Of a stretch of 64,000 bases of DNA, positions 48,151 to 57,354 are shown piece by piece. Below the pieces are notes generated by a model. That model searched no databases and was not told the DNA's origin. It saw only the letters and a list, made by a program, of their open reading frames with translations. The position numbers and the translations under genes are program-made. Within the stretch, counting starts at the first letter, position 1. Every line of letters begins with the position of its first letter. The stretch comes from an uncultured Tateyamaria sp. (lineage in GTDB: Bacteria; Pseudomonadota; Alphaproteobacteria; Rhodobacterales; Rhodobacteraceae): positions 434,001 to 498,000 of the forward strand of contig NZ_CANNDO010000002.1 of NCBI RefSeq assembly GCF_947503385.1. The letters are read 5' to 3'.

Positions 48151-48235
48151 GGGAACGGCGCAAGGCTCATCTCAGAGATCATGGCCTGACGCGGTGCGCC
48201 GCTTTGCGCAAACGGAATGCCGTAGAAAAGGACTC

Positions 48236-48410
48236 AGACGAACAACGCAAGCGCCAGCAGGGCCATGGCCACCATCAGCGCGCGTCACACTCGCCCGGGA
48301 AGCACGGCAATTGCCAGTGAAAGTAATAACGGTCGATGCCACCCAGCCCGACATTCAGGACAAGCATGAGGAGCAGGACCGCCACGATGGCCTCGGTCTG
48401 CGTATGCAGT
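48236..48410 (-). pseudogene. TRAP transporter small permease (DctQ) remnant
   Basis: In one minus-strand frame IVAVLLLMLVLNVGLGGIDRYYF is followed, after a frame change, by ALMVAMALLALALFV. This resembles the first two helices of a DctQ subunit. The whole is short and interrupted. It lies upstream of the dctM remnant, in the usual order. The identification is weaker than for dctM. Confidence 0.5.
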
Positions 48411-48423
48411 CAGTCACGCGCTT

Positions 48424-48677
48424 TTGCAGCCCGCGCGCGTCGCTCTGTTCAAAGCTTGTCTTGAATTCGGTTTTTCCGAAGCTGGGCGTGAACCACGAAA
48501 CTCGTTTTTCTATGCTCAAGATTGCCGCGTACGGGCGTCCAAAGACCTGAAACATCAATCGAAAATATCAGCCTGCATGACGCCGATCAAAGTTTGTAAC
48601 AAGCCCGACTGAACTCAGGTGATATCGAAACAACGGGCCACATCCGCCTGTCCGTCGTTGTTTCCGCCCGGTGCAAT
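48424..48677. other. Gap between TRAP remnants and regulator remnant
   Basis: No gene can be supported on either strand. Base composition is mixed, with AT-rich stretches around 48500-48600. This would be the divergent promoter region of the former operon. Confidence 0.4.
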
Positions 48678-48880
48678 ATGGACAGGATATGCGCCACGCA
48701 GAAACAGCGTGTGGCCAACGCTACGGGTGTCGGCGAACCCACGGTCGTGCGAATGTGCCGGACCCTTGGGTGCGAGGGATGCGGAGATTTCAAACTGCGG
48801 ATCGCCCGAATTCTGGCGGTCCGCCTCCGCTATCTGGAGGCCGATACATCTGGCCAGGGTCAGGGCGACAGCGCGATAGA
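48678..48880 (+). pseudogene. RpiR/MurR-family regulator remnant
   Basis: The reading starts MDRICATQKQRVANATGVGEPTVVRM and continues CRTLGCEGCGDFKLRIARIL, which is the helix-turn-helix (HTH_6) of RpiR regulators: GVSEPTVVRFCR..G..G..DFKL is the family pattern. No SIS sugar-phosphate domain follows; the frame closes at 48947 without it. It is divergent from the TRAP remnants, where a local regulator would be expected. Confidence 0.68.
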
Positions 48881-48949
48881 CCGGGGTCTATCCGCCGTAG
48901 CGTTCCGCGACAGTTACATGTTCCAGATACGCGCCGCCACGCTTTGACG

Positions 48950-49330
48950 TGCGGATGTCCTCCGTGCTGTTTCGTCGGGCGCAGAGTCAGACGCCGTCGT
49001 TACGGCCACGCGGATTGCGGCGGATTGCGAGGCGCGCACCATGTGTCAGACGAAATTCAGGAAGGCGCTGGCCGACGTCTCGACATCGCGCTTTAGGTCG
49101 ATTTGCCCGAGGATACGGACATGTCTCAACCAACCGCGTCATGCCAAGAATGGCTTGCGCTGCTAGACACGCTGGCCAAGCGGGTTGCCCAAAGGAATGC
49201 CGACGCGACCATGAAAAACCGGCGTCGCATCCCCGCGTCTCCGACGGCGTATCACGGGCGCACCCGCCGGGGGACTGGCCGGGCTGTCTCATGCATCCGG
49301 GATTGACCAGTGCCGCACGGGCGGATCAGG
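48950..49330. other. Degraded stretch, no supported gene
   Basis: About 380 bases. Short open frames exist on both strands, including one that reads MSQPTASCQEWLALLDTLAKR (about 49103), but none has a recognisable domain or a convincing start site. Probably the rest of the decayed locus, or the lost end of the regulator. Confidence 0.5.
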
Positions 49331-50533
49331 TCACGCCGATGCGGACGCCTGATACACCGCCGAAACCTCCGCGCGGATAATCCGGGCGATAAGCGTGCAA
49401 TCGTCGATGCTGAACGTCAGGGGCACACGCATATCGACGATGCCGGCAAGGACACGGTCACTGGCCGCCATCGGTTTTGACGGGGCGTAGCGCCAGCTGT
49501 CGTAACGGCTGGTAAAGGCGACGGGTTCGGGGGCACCGAACCATTTCAGCTCGACCCCGCGCGCGCCGCAGCGTGCGATCACGTCGCGCACAGCCGACCC
49601 CGCCCAGTCCAGCAGCAGAAACTGGATGGAGGAGCCGACGATGCTTTCTGCCTCGGGACGCTCCACCACGGTGAGGCCGGGCGTGCCACGCAACCCATCT
49701 TCGAGTGCGTGGTAACGGTCGTTCCAGCGTTGCACCTGTTTGGGCAGGTCTGCCAGTTGCGGACGCAGGATGGCGGCGCGCAGATTGTCCATGCGGCCCG
49801 ATATGTTGGGCGTGTCGTATTTGATGTCGTCGAACACATGCGCCGGTGGGGCGGCGTTGTGACGTTCGAACAACATGTAGCTGCCGGACAGCATGATTGA
49901 CCGGGCCGCGATATGCGGATCGTCCGTGACCAACAGCCCGCCCTCGCCCGAATTGATGTGCTTGTATGTCTGGCAGGAATAGCACCCAACCGCCCCATAG
50001 CGGCCCGACGGCTTGCCGTTCCACGCGGCCCCCATCGTATGGGCGCAATCTTCGATCACTGTGACGCCTGCTGCATCGCACATCGCCATCAGACGTTCCA
50101 TATCGCAGATATGACCACGCATATGGCTGAGCAGCAGCACGCGCGCCTCACCCAGTTTTGCCTCAAGATCATCAAGGTCGATGGTCAGCGCCTCGGTCAC
50201 GCCGACGAACACCGGCACAGCCCCTACGGCCGCAATCGCGCCCGGCACGGGGGCCAGTGTAAACGCATTGCTCAGCACCTTGTCGCCATGTGTCACGCCG
50301 ACCGCGCGCAGCGCTGTTGCCATCGCATAGCCGCCCGAGGCCACGGCAAGGCAATATTGCGCGCCGACAAGCGCGGCAAATTCCTCTTCGAGCCGTGCGG
50401 TTTCCGCCACCTCGCCCGGACCGGTGTTATAGCGGTGCAGGCGTCCATGGCGCATGACCGCCACGGCGGCATCAATCGCCGCCTCTGGGATTGATTCCTG
50501 CTGGGTGAAACTTCCGGTAAAACGCTCTGTCAT
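49331..50533 (-). CDS. DegT/DnrJ/EryC1/StrS-family aminotransferase
   Basis: 400-residue fold-type I PLP enzyme of the class that aminates keto-sugars. The PLP lysine is K191 (QTYKHINSGEGG) and the pyridine-binding aspartate is D162 (VIEDCAHTMGA). YCLAVASGGYAMATAL is the phosphate-site segment. It starts MTERFTGSFTQQE. No sugar-nucleotide genes are adjacent, so its substrate is unclear; a role in surface-sugar or secondary metabolism is possible. Confidence 0.87.
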   Translation of the reverse strand: MTERFTGSFTQQESIPEAAIDAAVAVMRHGRLHRYNTGPGEVAETARLEEEFAALVGAQYCLAVASGGYAMATALRAVGVTHGDKVLSNAFTLAPVPGAIAAVGAVPVFVGVTEALTIDLDDLEAKLGEARVLLLSHMRGHICDMERLMAMCDAAGVTVIEDCAHTMGAAWNGKPSGRYGAVGCYSCQTYKHINSGEGGLLVTDDPHIAARSIMLSGSYMLFERHNAAPPAHVFDDIKYDTPNISGRMDNLRAAILRPQLADLPKQVQRWNDRYHALEDGLRGTPGLTVVERPEAESIVGSSIQFLLLDWAGSAVRDVIARCGARGVELKWFGAPEPVAFTSRYDSWRYAPSKPMAASDRVLAGIVDMRVPLTFSIDDCTLIARIIRAEVSAVYQASASA

Positions 50534-50614
50534 ATACCGTGTGTGAGGGCGCGCAGGCGCAAGGTCAAGCGGCGCTGCCCGGATTTGAAAGCGTGAAACC
50601 GCGGGTTTACGTCT

Positions 50615-51277
50615 TCAAGCAGCGGCAAGCCGCGACACGCAGGCGTGCAAGTCGGCGTAATCATGCAGCAGCGCCTCCGGGTCGAGCGCGGCCATGTCCT
50701 CGCCCGAGGGGCCAAATGTCACCAGTATAGACGGCACGCCCGCCGCACGCGCGGTGTTGCGGTCAGTGTCGCTGTCGCCCACCAGCAGGCAATCCTGCGG
50801 GCCGTGACCCAGACGCGCTGCTGCCTCGACCAGCGGCGCGGGGTCGGGTTTGCGCACCGGCAATGTGTCTGCGCCGACAAGGCTGCCGAAGGCAGTCAGC
50901 ACGTCCAGCTCGGTCAGCAACTGCCGTGCCAGCCCCTCGGGTTTGTTGGTGCAGATGCCGACACTGTGTCCGGCGATTTTCAGCGCCTCAACCGCATCCA
51001 TCGCGCCGGGATATAGCGTTGTATGCTCGGAAATGGCGGCGCCATAGGCTTCGAGCAGGACGGGATAGTACCGATCGACCACCGCCGCATCGAAACGGCC
51101 CAGCCGTTCAAGCCCGACGGTCAGCATCCGCCGCCCGCCGCGCAGGGCCACGCCTGCGTCCTGCGGGCCCAGCACGTCGCCCGCCCCCATATCGAGAAAA
51201 CAATGGTTGGCGGCGGCCAGCAAATCGCCGCTGGTGTCCGCCAGCGTTCCGTCCAGATCAAAGATTACCGCTGTCAT
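50615..51277 (-). CDS. gph: Phosphoglycolate phosphatase (HAD family)
   Basis: 220 residues starting MTAVIFDLDGTLADTSGDLL, with the HAD nucleophile in DLDGT. Other HAD motifs are GICTNKPEGLA (motif II) and RKPDPAPL, GDSDTDRNTARAAG (motifs III and IV). Converts 2-phosphoglycolate to glycolate; the length and cap domain fit Gph. The open frame extending far upstream is not coding. Divergent from glmU with 123 bases between. Confidence 0.88.
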   Translation of the reverse strand: MTAVIFDLDGTLADTSGDLLAAANHCFLDMGAGDVLGPQDAGVALRGGRRMLTVGLERLGRFDAAVVDRYYPVLLEAYGAAISEHTTLYPGAMDAVEALKIAGHSVGICTNKPEGLARQLLTELDVLTAFGSLVGADTLPVRKPDPAPLVEAAARLGHGPQDCLLVGDSDTDRNTARAAGVPSILVTFGPSGEDMAALDPEALLHDYADLHACVSRLAAA

Positions 51278-51326
51278 GCTCCGCCCTTCCTGTTGCAAGC
51301 CGCAACAACCTTTTACCCACGCCCGC

Positions 51327-51354
51327 TTGCGCCTTTGCGACCAGCGGATAAACA
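51327..51354 (+). promoter_or_regulatory. Candidate promoter of glmU-glmS operon
   Basis: TTGCGC (51327-51332) and TAAACA (51349-51354) with 16 bases between, 46 bases before the glmU start. Fair match to sigma-70-type elements. Confidence 0.33.
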
Positions 51355-51400
51355 GGGGCTCACAAAAAGACAAAGACAATCGGCCACAAAGAGGCAGAGA

Positions 51401-52756
51401 ATGAGCGTTGCATTGATCATCCTGGCTGCGGGCAAGGGGACCCGAATGAATTCGGACCTGCCCAAGGTCCTGCACCCTATCGCGGGCGCGCCCATGCTGC
51501 ATCACGCGATGCAGACCGGATCGGCACTGGACCCCGCGCGCACCATTGTCGTGGCAGGTCACGGCGCGGATCAAGTGCAGGCAGCCGCGTGGAACTACGA
51601 CACGCAGGCCGAGGTGGTGATCCAAGCCGAACAGCTGGGAACGGGCCACGCGGTGGATCAGGCGCGCGACGCTCTGGCCGGGTTCGACGGCGACGTGGTT
51701 GTGCTTTTTGGCGACACGCCGTTCCTTCAGCCCGAAACGCTGGAGCGGATGCTGGCGGCACGCAAGGATCACGACGTGGTTGTGCTGGGCTTTGACGTAG
51801 CCGAGTTGCAGCCGCGCTACGGGCGGCTGGTTATGGAGGGCGACCGGCTGCTGCGCATCGTGGAATACAAGGACGCAACCGAGAATGAGCGGCAGATCCG
51901 CTTTACCAACAGCGGGCTGCTGGCGTGCGACGCGGCAACCCTGTTTGACCTGATCGCGGGGCTCAGCAATGACAACGCATCGGGCGAATACTACCTGACG
52001 CAAGTGGCCGAACTGGCCAACGCACGGGGTCTGTCCGTGACCGCCGTGAAATGCAACGAGGCCGAGACGCTGGGCGTCGACAGCCGCACCGATCTGGCCG
52101 CGGCCGACGCACTGTTTCAGACCCGCGCACGGGCGGCGCTGCTAGCCGATGGCGTGACGCTTGCGGCGCCGGACACGGTTTACCTGTCCTTTGACACGGT
52201 TGTGGGCCGCGACGCGCTGATCGAGCCCAACGTGGTCTTTGGCCCCGACGTGACCGTGGAAAGCGGGGCGACGATCCGCGCCTTTTCCCATCTGGAAGGC
52301 TGCCACGTGGCGCGCGGGTCCATCGTGGGGCCCTATGCCCGCCTGCGCCCCGGCGCGGAACTGGCCGAGGACGTGCGGGTCGGCAACTTTGTCGAGATCA
52401 AGAATGCGACGCTTGCCGAAGGGGCCAAGGTCAACCACCTGAGCTATATCGGCGACGCGTCCATTGGCGCGGCCAGCAATATCGGCGCGGGCACGATCAC
52501 CTGCAATTATGACGGCGTGATGAAGCACCGGACCGAAGTGGGCGCGCGCGCCTTTATCGGGTCCAACACGATGCTGGTGGCACCCGTATCTGTCGGGGAC
52601 GAGGCCATGACAGGCTCCGGTTCGGTCATCACCTCAGACGTCGAGGACGGCGCATTGGCCATTGCCCGTGCGCCGCAGGTCGAAAAACCGGGCATGGCCC
52701 GCAAATTGTTCGAAATGTTAAAGGCCAAAAAGGCCAGGCAGCAGCGAGGCAGCTGA
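51401..52756 (+). CDS. glmU: Bifunctional GlcNAc-1-P uridylyltransferase / GlcN-1-P acetyltransferase
   Basis: 451 residues. The N-terminal uridylyltransferase begins MSVALIILAAGKGTRMNSDLPK, with the nucleotide loop LAAGKGTRM, GDTPF and the EYYLTQV segment. From about 245 the left-handed beta-helix acetyltransferase shows hexapeptide repeats (IGAASNIGAGTITCNYDGV). Makes UDP-GlcNAc for peptidoglycan and lipopolysaccharide. Two bases separate it from glmS. Confidence 0.95.
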   Translation: MSVALIILAAGKGTRMNSDLPKVLHPIAGAPMLHHAMQTGSALDPARTIVVAGHGADQVQAAAWNYDTQAEVVIQAEQLGTGHAVDQARDALAGFDGDVVVLFGDTPFLQPETLERMLAARKDHDVVVLGFDVAELQPRYGRLVMEGDRLLRIVEYKDATENERQIRFTNSGLLACDAATLFDLIAGLSNDNASGEYYLTQVAELANARGLSVTAVKCNEAETLGVDSRTDLAAADALFQTRARAALLADGVTLAAPDTVYLSFDTVVGRDALIEPNVVFGPDVTVESGATIRAFSHLEGCHVARGSIVGPYARLRPGAELAEDVRVGNFVEIKNATLAEGAKVNHLSYIGDASIGAASNIGAGTITCNYDGVMKHRTEVGARAFIGSNTMLVAPVSVGDEAMTGSGSVITSDVEDGALAIARAPQVEKPGMARKLFEMLKAKKARQQRGS

Positions 52757-52758
52757 AA

Positions 52759-54579
52759 ATGTGTGGAATTGTCGGGGTGCTGGGAAACCACGAAGTCGCG
52801 CCCATCCTTGTCGAGGCGCTCAAGCGGCTCGAATATCGCGGCTATGACAGCGCCGGTATCGCCACCGTAAACGGTGGCCGTCTGGATCGCCGTCGCGCGG
52901 TGGGCAAGCTGGTCAACCTCAGCGACACGCTGGTGCATGAACCGCTGGCGGGCAAGTCGGGCATCGGGCACACCCGCTGGGCGACGCACGGGGCTGCGAC
53001 GGTGGGCAATGCGCACCCTCACCATGCCGGTCCCGTGGCCGTTGTACACAACGGCATCATCGAGAATTTTCGGGAATTGCGCACGGAACTGGCCGACGCA
53101 GGCTATGCCGCACAGTCCGAGACCGACAGCGAAACCGTGGCCTTGCTGGCGCAGCGCTTTATGGCCGAGGGGGCCAGCCCGCAAGAGGCGGCGTTTCAGG
53201 CCATTGACCGTCTGGTCGGTGCCTTTGCGTTGGCGTTTCTGTTTGACGGCGAAGAGGACCTGATCATTGCCGCCCGCATGGGGCCGCCGCTGGCCATTGG
53301 TCATGGCGATGGCGAGATGTTCGTAGGTTCGGACGCCATTGCGCTCGCCTCGCTCACCGACCGGATCACCTATCTGGAGGACGGCGACCGCGCGGTGGTG
53401 ACGCGCGCCGGTGTCACGGTCTATGACGCGGCAGGCAACCGCGCCAACCGCGCGGTCAAACAGGTGAGCATCGATGCCACCCGCCTCGACAAGGCCGGGC
53501 ACAAGCACTTTATGGCCAAAGAGATTGCCGAACAGCCGACCGTGCTGGGCAACACGCTGGCCAATTACCTGACCGATGCGGGCGAGATCATCCTGCCCGA
53601 TCCGGGGCTTGATTTTACCGCCTATGACCGGCTGACCCTCGTGGCCTGCGGCACGGCATTCTATGCCTGCCTCACGGCGAAATACTGGTTCGAACAGGTG
53701 GCCCGCATTCCGGTTGAGGTCGATGTGGCCTCCGAATTCCGCTACCGCGAACCGCCCATTCCCGGCCGTACGCTGGCGCTGTTTGTCAGCCAGTCGGGCG
53801 AGACGGCGGACACGCTGGCCGCCCTGCGCTATTGCCGCGACCGGGCTGACACGATTGTATCGGTGGTCAACGTCCCCGAAAGCTCCATCGCCCGCGAGAG
53901 CGATCTGGCGCTGCCGATCCACGCCGGTGTCGAGGTCGGAGTTGCCTCGACCAAGGCGTTTACCTGCCAACTGACTGTGCTGCTCTTGCTGGTGCTCAAG
54001 GCGGCTGCCGCGCGAAGCCAATTGAGCCCGGACGCGCTGGCCAATCATGTGGCGGATCTGCGCACCCTGCCCGGTCTGATCAATCAGGCCATCGCGCAAA
54101 ATGGCGACATCCAGCGCACCGCGCGCCGCCTTTCAGAGGCGCAAGATGTGCTGTTTCTGGGCCGTGGGCAGATGTATCCTCTGGCCCTCGAAGGTGCGCT
54201 AAAACTCAAGGAAATCAGTTACATACACGCCGAAGCCTATGCATCTGGTGAGCTCAAACATGGCCCCATTGCGCTGATCGACAAGAACGTGCCGGTGGTT
54301 GTCATGGCCCCGCGCGATGCGCTGTTCGACAAGTCGGTGTCGAACATGCAAGAGGTGATGGCGCGCAAAGGCAAGGTCGTCCTTGTCTCAGACACGGCAG
54401 GGATCGAAGAGGCGGGCGATGGCACATGGTCGAACCTGACGATGCCCACCTGCCCCGACCTTCTGGCCCCCATCCTTTATGCGGTGCCAGCACAGCTTTT
54501 GGCGTACCAGACGGCGGTCGCCAAGGGGACGGATGTGGACCAGCCCCGCAACCTCGCAAAATCCGTGACGGTGGAATAG
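52759..54579 (+). CDS. glmS: Glutamine--fructose-6-phosphate aminotransferase
   Basis: 606 residues. Cys2 after the initiator Met is the glutaminase nucleophile (MCGIVGVLG). The N-terminal amidotransferase has HTRWATHG and the later NGIIENFREL. Two SIS domains bind the sugar (SQSGETADTLAALR; ALEGALKLKEISYIHAEAY). Makes glucosamine-6-phosphate, the first step to the GlmU substrate. No glmS ribozyme precedes it; the gap to glmU is only two bases. Confidence 0.96.
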   Translation: MCGIVGVLGNHEVAPILVEALKRLEYRGYDSAGIATVNGGRLDRRRAVGKLVNLSDTLVHEPLAGKSGIGHTRWATHGAATVGNAHPHHAGPVAVVHNGIIENFRELRTELADAGYAAQSETDSETVALLAQRFMAEGASPQEAAFQAIDRLVGAFALAFLFDGEEDLIIAARMGPPLAIGHGDGEMFVGSDAIALASLTDRITYLEDGDRAVVTRAGVTVYDAAGNRANRAVKQVSIDATRLDKAGHKHFMAKEIAEQPTVLGNTLANYLTDAGEIILPDPGLDFTAYDRLTLVACGTAFYACLTAKYWFEQVARIPVEVDVASEFRYREPPIPGRTLALFVSQSGETADTLAALRYCRDRADTIVSVVNVPESSIARESDLALPIHAGVEVGVASTKAFTCQLTVLLLLVLKAAAARSQLSPDALANHVADLRTLPGLINQAIAQNGDIQRTARRLSEAQDVLFLGRGQMYPLALEGALKLKEISYIHAEAYASGELKHGPIALIDKNVPVVVMAPRDALFDKSVSNMQEVMARKGKVVLVSDTAGIEEAGDGTWSNLTMPTCPDLLAPILYAVPAQLLAYQTAVAKGTDVDQPRNLAKSVTVE

Positions 54580-55131
54580 ATGGCCAAGCAATTTGACCGG
54601 ATCAGCGATGATCATCAGGGCTTTATCGAAGCGCAGCACATGTTCTTTGTAGGCAGCGCGGCGGCAACGGGGCGGGTCAATATCTCGCCCAAGGGAATGG
54701 ACAGCCTGCGCGTGCTGGGCCCGAACCGGATCGTCTGGCGCAACCTGACCGGGTCCGGCAACGAAACCGCCGGGCACCTTGCCCAGATCAACCGTATGAC
54801 CCTGATGTGGTGCGGGTTCGAAAAGCGGCCCATGATCCTGCGCACCTATGGCACGGCACAGACGCTGCATCCCCGGGATGATGGCTTTGCCGCGCTCAAT
54901 GCGTTGTTTCCCGCCAATACAGGCGCACGCCAGATTTATGACGTGACAGTCGATCTGGTGCAAAGCTCCTGCGGCTTTGCGGTGCCGTTCTACGATTATG
55001 CGGGCGAGCGGGAGGTGCTGGCCGACTGGACCAAAGGCAAGGGCCCCGAAGGCATCGACACCTATTGGCGCGAGCGCAATCAGGCGACGATTGACGGCGC
55101 GCCGACGCATTTTCTGGCCGACCCGGAATGA
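54580..55131 (+). CDS. Pyridoxamine 5'-phosphate oxidase-related FMN-binding protein
   Basis: 183 residues; a split-barrel flavin-binding fold with FFVGSAAATGRVNISPKGMDSLRVL and RNLTGSGNETAGHLAQINRM. The substrate is unknown; many such proteins are not true PNPOx. Starts directly after the glmS stop and overlaps the next gene by four bases. Confidence 0.85.
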   Translation: MAKQFDRISDDHQGFIEAQHMFFVGSAAATGRVNISPKGMDSLRVLGPNRIVWRNLTGSGNETAGHLAQINRMTLMWCGFEKRPMILRTYGTAQTLHPRDDGFAALNALFPANTGARQIYDVTVDLVQSSCGFAVPFYDYAGEREVLADWTKGKGPEGIDTYWRERNQATIDGAPTHFLADPE

Positions 55132-55811
55132 CGCCCGACGCCGCGCTGGCCGAGATCGGTGCCCACGCAGACGCGGACCGCGCGGCAGGTGCAAAGGCAT
55201 ATCACAAATCCCCGCGCGCGCATCTGGGCGTGCCCAATCCCGTGCTGAACGAGTTGACCAAGGGCTGGCGCCAAACGCTTGATGTCGAGACCCGCGTGAC
55301 ACTCGCGCGCGGCCTTTGGGACAGCGACATTTTCGAGGGGCGGCTGGCGGCCAGTAAACTGCTCACTCAGGCGCGCATCCGCCCGGACGACGGCGTATGG
55401 GCGCTGATTTGCTCATGGGTGCCGCAGTTTGATGGCTGGGCCGTTGCGGATCACGCCTGCATGGCAGGGCAGCGGCGTCTGCTGGCGGAGCCTGCGCGGC
55501 TTGATGTGGTTGAGGGGTGGACGGGTTCGGACCACATGTGGACCCGCCGCGCCGCCCTTGTGATGACCCTGCCCTGGACCAAGCAGAACCATCCGAAACC
55601 GGCAGAAGAAGCGGCGCGCGACCGCATCCTGAGATGGGCGGCGGACTATGTCGGGGACCGCGACTGGTTCATTCAAAAGGCCATCGGGTGGTGGCTGCGC
55701 GATCTCAGCAAACATGACGCACCGCGGGTGCGGGCGTTTTTGGACCAGCATGGCGACGCGATGAAACCCTTTGCCCGGCGCGAAGCCGCCAAGTATCTCG
55801 ACAAGGTCTGA
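55128..55811 (+). CDS. DNA alkylation repair protein (AlkD-like)
   Basis: 227 residues of HEAT-like helical repeats. The start MTPDAALAEIGAHADADRAAG, VPNPVLNELTKGWRQ and WTRRAALVMTLPWTKQN, with a conserved DRDWFIQKAIGWWLRDL segment, agree with the AlkD/AlkC-type DNA glycosylase family for alkylated bases. It is the last gene of the glmU run, ending 19 bases before a convergent lipoprotein gene. Confidence 0.84.
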   Translation: MTPDAALAEIGAHADADRAAGAKAYHKSPRAHLGVPNPVLNELTKGWRQTLDVETRVTLARGLWDSDIFEGRLAASKLLTQARIRPDDGVWALICSWVPQFDGWAVADHACMAGQRRLLAEPARLDVVEGWTGSDHMWTRRAALVMTLPWTKQNHPKPAEEAARDRILRWAADYVGDRDWFIQKAIGWWLRDLSKHDAPRVRAFLDQHGDAMKPFARREAAKYLDKV

Positions 55812-55829
55812 GCCAGATCAGGCGGCTCG

Positions 55830-56273
55830 CTAGCCCGCCAACACATCGACCTCCGGCAGACCGGTGAGGGGCGCACCCAGTGCCTGCATCGCTTGCAGTG
55901 ACAATCGGCTGCCCGCCGTCGCCGGACCATCAATGGGAATCAACGTGACCTGCACGCTTTTGTTCGTCTGCGGATAATACACGGTGCCGGGCTGTTCCGT
56001 CTGCACCAGAGGCGTTTTGAGCCACAGCCCCGGTTCCGCGGCGTTGCCCAGCGAGGCAACCGTGCGCCCCAGCGTGCCAATCGACACCTCCGGCGCGGGC
56101 GCTGCGGCTGCCGGAACGCTGGTGCCGGGCCGCGCTTGCGGGCGCACTTGGGCGTCCGATGTCACGCCTGCCGCAGCCTCAACCGCCGGTGTCGACGTGT
56201 TGCCCTGCACCCGGTCCAGCACCGCACACCCCGACACCCCAAGGCAAAAAACCACGCATAAAACCCGAACCAT
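55830..56273 (-). CDS. Putative lipoprotein
   Basis: 147 residues starting [21 protein letters not shown], lipobox GVSGC with Cys16; AGGAG lies seven bases before the ATG at 56273. An Ala/Pro/Val-rich spacer precedes a C-terminal domain ([47 protein letters not shown]). I recall the latter domain as common in Rhodobacterales but without a known function. Divergent from moaA. Confidence 0.8.
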   Translation of the reverse strand: MVRVLCVVFCLGVSGCAVLDRVQGNTSTPAVEAAAGVTSDAQVRPQARPGTSVPAAAAPAPEVSIGTLGRTVASLGNAAEPGLWLKTPLVQTEQPGTVYYPQTNKSVQVTLIPIDGPATAGSRLSLQAMQALGAPLTGLPEVDVLAG

Positions 56274-56345
56274 GACCGTTCTCCTACCAATTGCCGACCA
56301 TTGCCCCCTTGCGGGACGCGTGCCGCGCACATACCACTTAACACT

Positions 56346-57353
56346 ATGAGTGCGCCATTGATCGACCCCTTCCAGCGGGCAATCCGCTATTTACGTGTCT
56401 CCGTCACGGACCGCTGCGATTTCCGCTGCGTCTACTGCATGTCGGAAAACATGACCTTCCTGCCAAAGAAAGAGCTGCTGACGCTCGAAGAACTGGATCG
56501 GATGTGTTCGGCCTTTGTGCGCCTTGGCGTGGACAAGCTGCGGATCACCGGGGGTGAGCCGCTGGTGCGTCGCGAGATTATGACGTTTTTCCAATCGATG
56601 GGCCGCCATCTGGACAGTGGCGCGCTCAAAGAATTGACGCTGACCACCAATGGCAGTCAGCTGGAACGCTTTGCCGCTGATCTCTATGCGGCGGGTGTGC
56701 GGCGCGTGAACGTGTCGCTGGATACGCTTGACGAGGACAAGTTTGCCGCAATCACCCGCTGGGGCCGACTGGCGCAGGTGCTGCGCGGCATCGACGCGGC
56801 GCTGGCGGTGGGGCTGCGGGTCAAGATCAACGCGGTCGCCCTCAAAGGTTTCAACGAGGAAGAACTGGAAACCATCACCGCATGGTGCGCGACGCGCGAC
56901 ATGGACCTGACGTGGATCGAGGTGATGCCCATGGGCGACCTCGGCAACGAGGACCGGCTGGGCCAGTACTGGTCGCTCAAGGACGTGCGCGCACGCTACG
57001 CCCAAAGCTATACGCTGACCGATCTGGCTGAACGCACGGGCGGGCCCGCGCGTTATGTCCGGCTTGAGGAAACGGGGCAAAAGATCGGTTTTATCACCCC
57101 GCTCAGCCACAATTTCTGCGAAAGCTGCAACCGCGTGCGCCTGACCTGCACCGGCGAGATTTACATGTGTCTCGGCCAAGAGGACATGGCCGATCTGCGC
57201 GCGCCCTTGCGCGCCCACCCCAACGAGGATGCCCCCCTCGAAGATGCCATCCGGGCGGCCATCGCCCTTAAACCCAAGGGCCACGACTTTGACTATTCCC
57301 GCCAACGTGCGGATGGACAGATGCCCCGTCACATGAGCCACACCGGCGGCTGA
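56346..57353 (+). CDS. moaA: GTP 3',8-cyclase (molybdenum cofactor biosynthesis A)
   Basis: 335-residue radical-SAM enzyme starting [20 protein letters not shown]. The N-terminal cluster cysteines are C24, C28 and C31 (CDFRCVYC). The C-terminal [4Fe-4S] set is [19 protein letters not shown]. It catalyses the first step of molybdopterin synthesis. The last residues MSHTGG replace the usual Gly-Gly tail that activates the enzyme. The frame extends upstream, but the ATG at 56346 fits the family. Confidence 0.95.
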   Translation: MSAPLIDPFQRAIRYLRVSVTDRCDFRCVYCMSENMTFLPKKELLTLEELDRMCSAFVRLGVDKLRITGGEPLVRREIMTFFQSMGRHLDSGALKELTLTTNGSQLERFAADLYAAGVRRVNVSLDTLDEDKFAAITRWGRLAQVLRGIDAALAVGLRVKINAVALKGFNEEELETITAWCATRDMDLTWIEVMPMGDLGNEDRLGQYWSLKDVRARYAQSYTLTDLAERTGGPARYVRLEETGQKIGFITPLSHNFCESCNRVRLTCTGEIYMCLGQEDMADLRAPLRAHPNEDAPLEDAIRAAIALKPKGHDFDYSRQRADGQMPRHMSHTGG

Positions 57354-57354
57354 C

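Noticed and set aside
48949-49306. Candidate short genes in the degraded stretch
   Set aside because: No recognisable domain, no good ribosome site and competing frames on both strands.
52740-52760. Possible glmS ribozyme upstream of glmS
   Set aside because: Only two bases separate glmU and glmS, and the ribozyme is typical of Gram-positive bacteria.
56274-56345. Possible molybdenum-cofactor riboswitch before moaA
   Set aside because: The gap to the divergent lipoprotein gene is only about 72 bases, too short for the known element, and no matching fold is seen.
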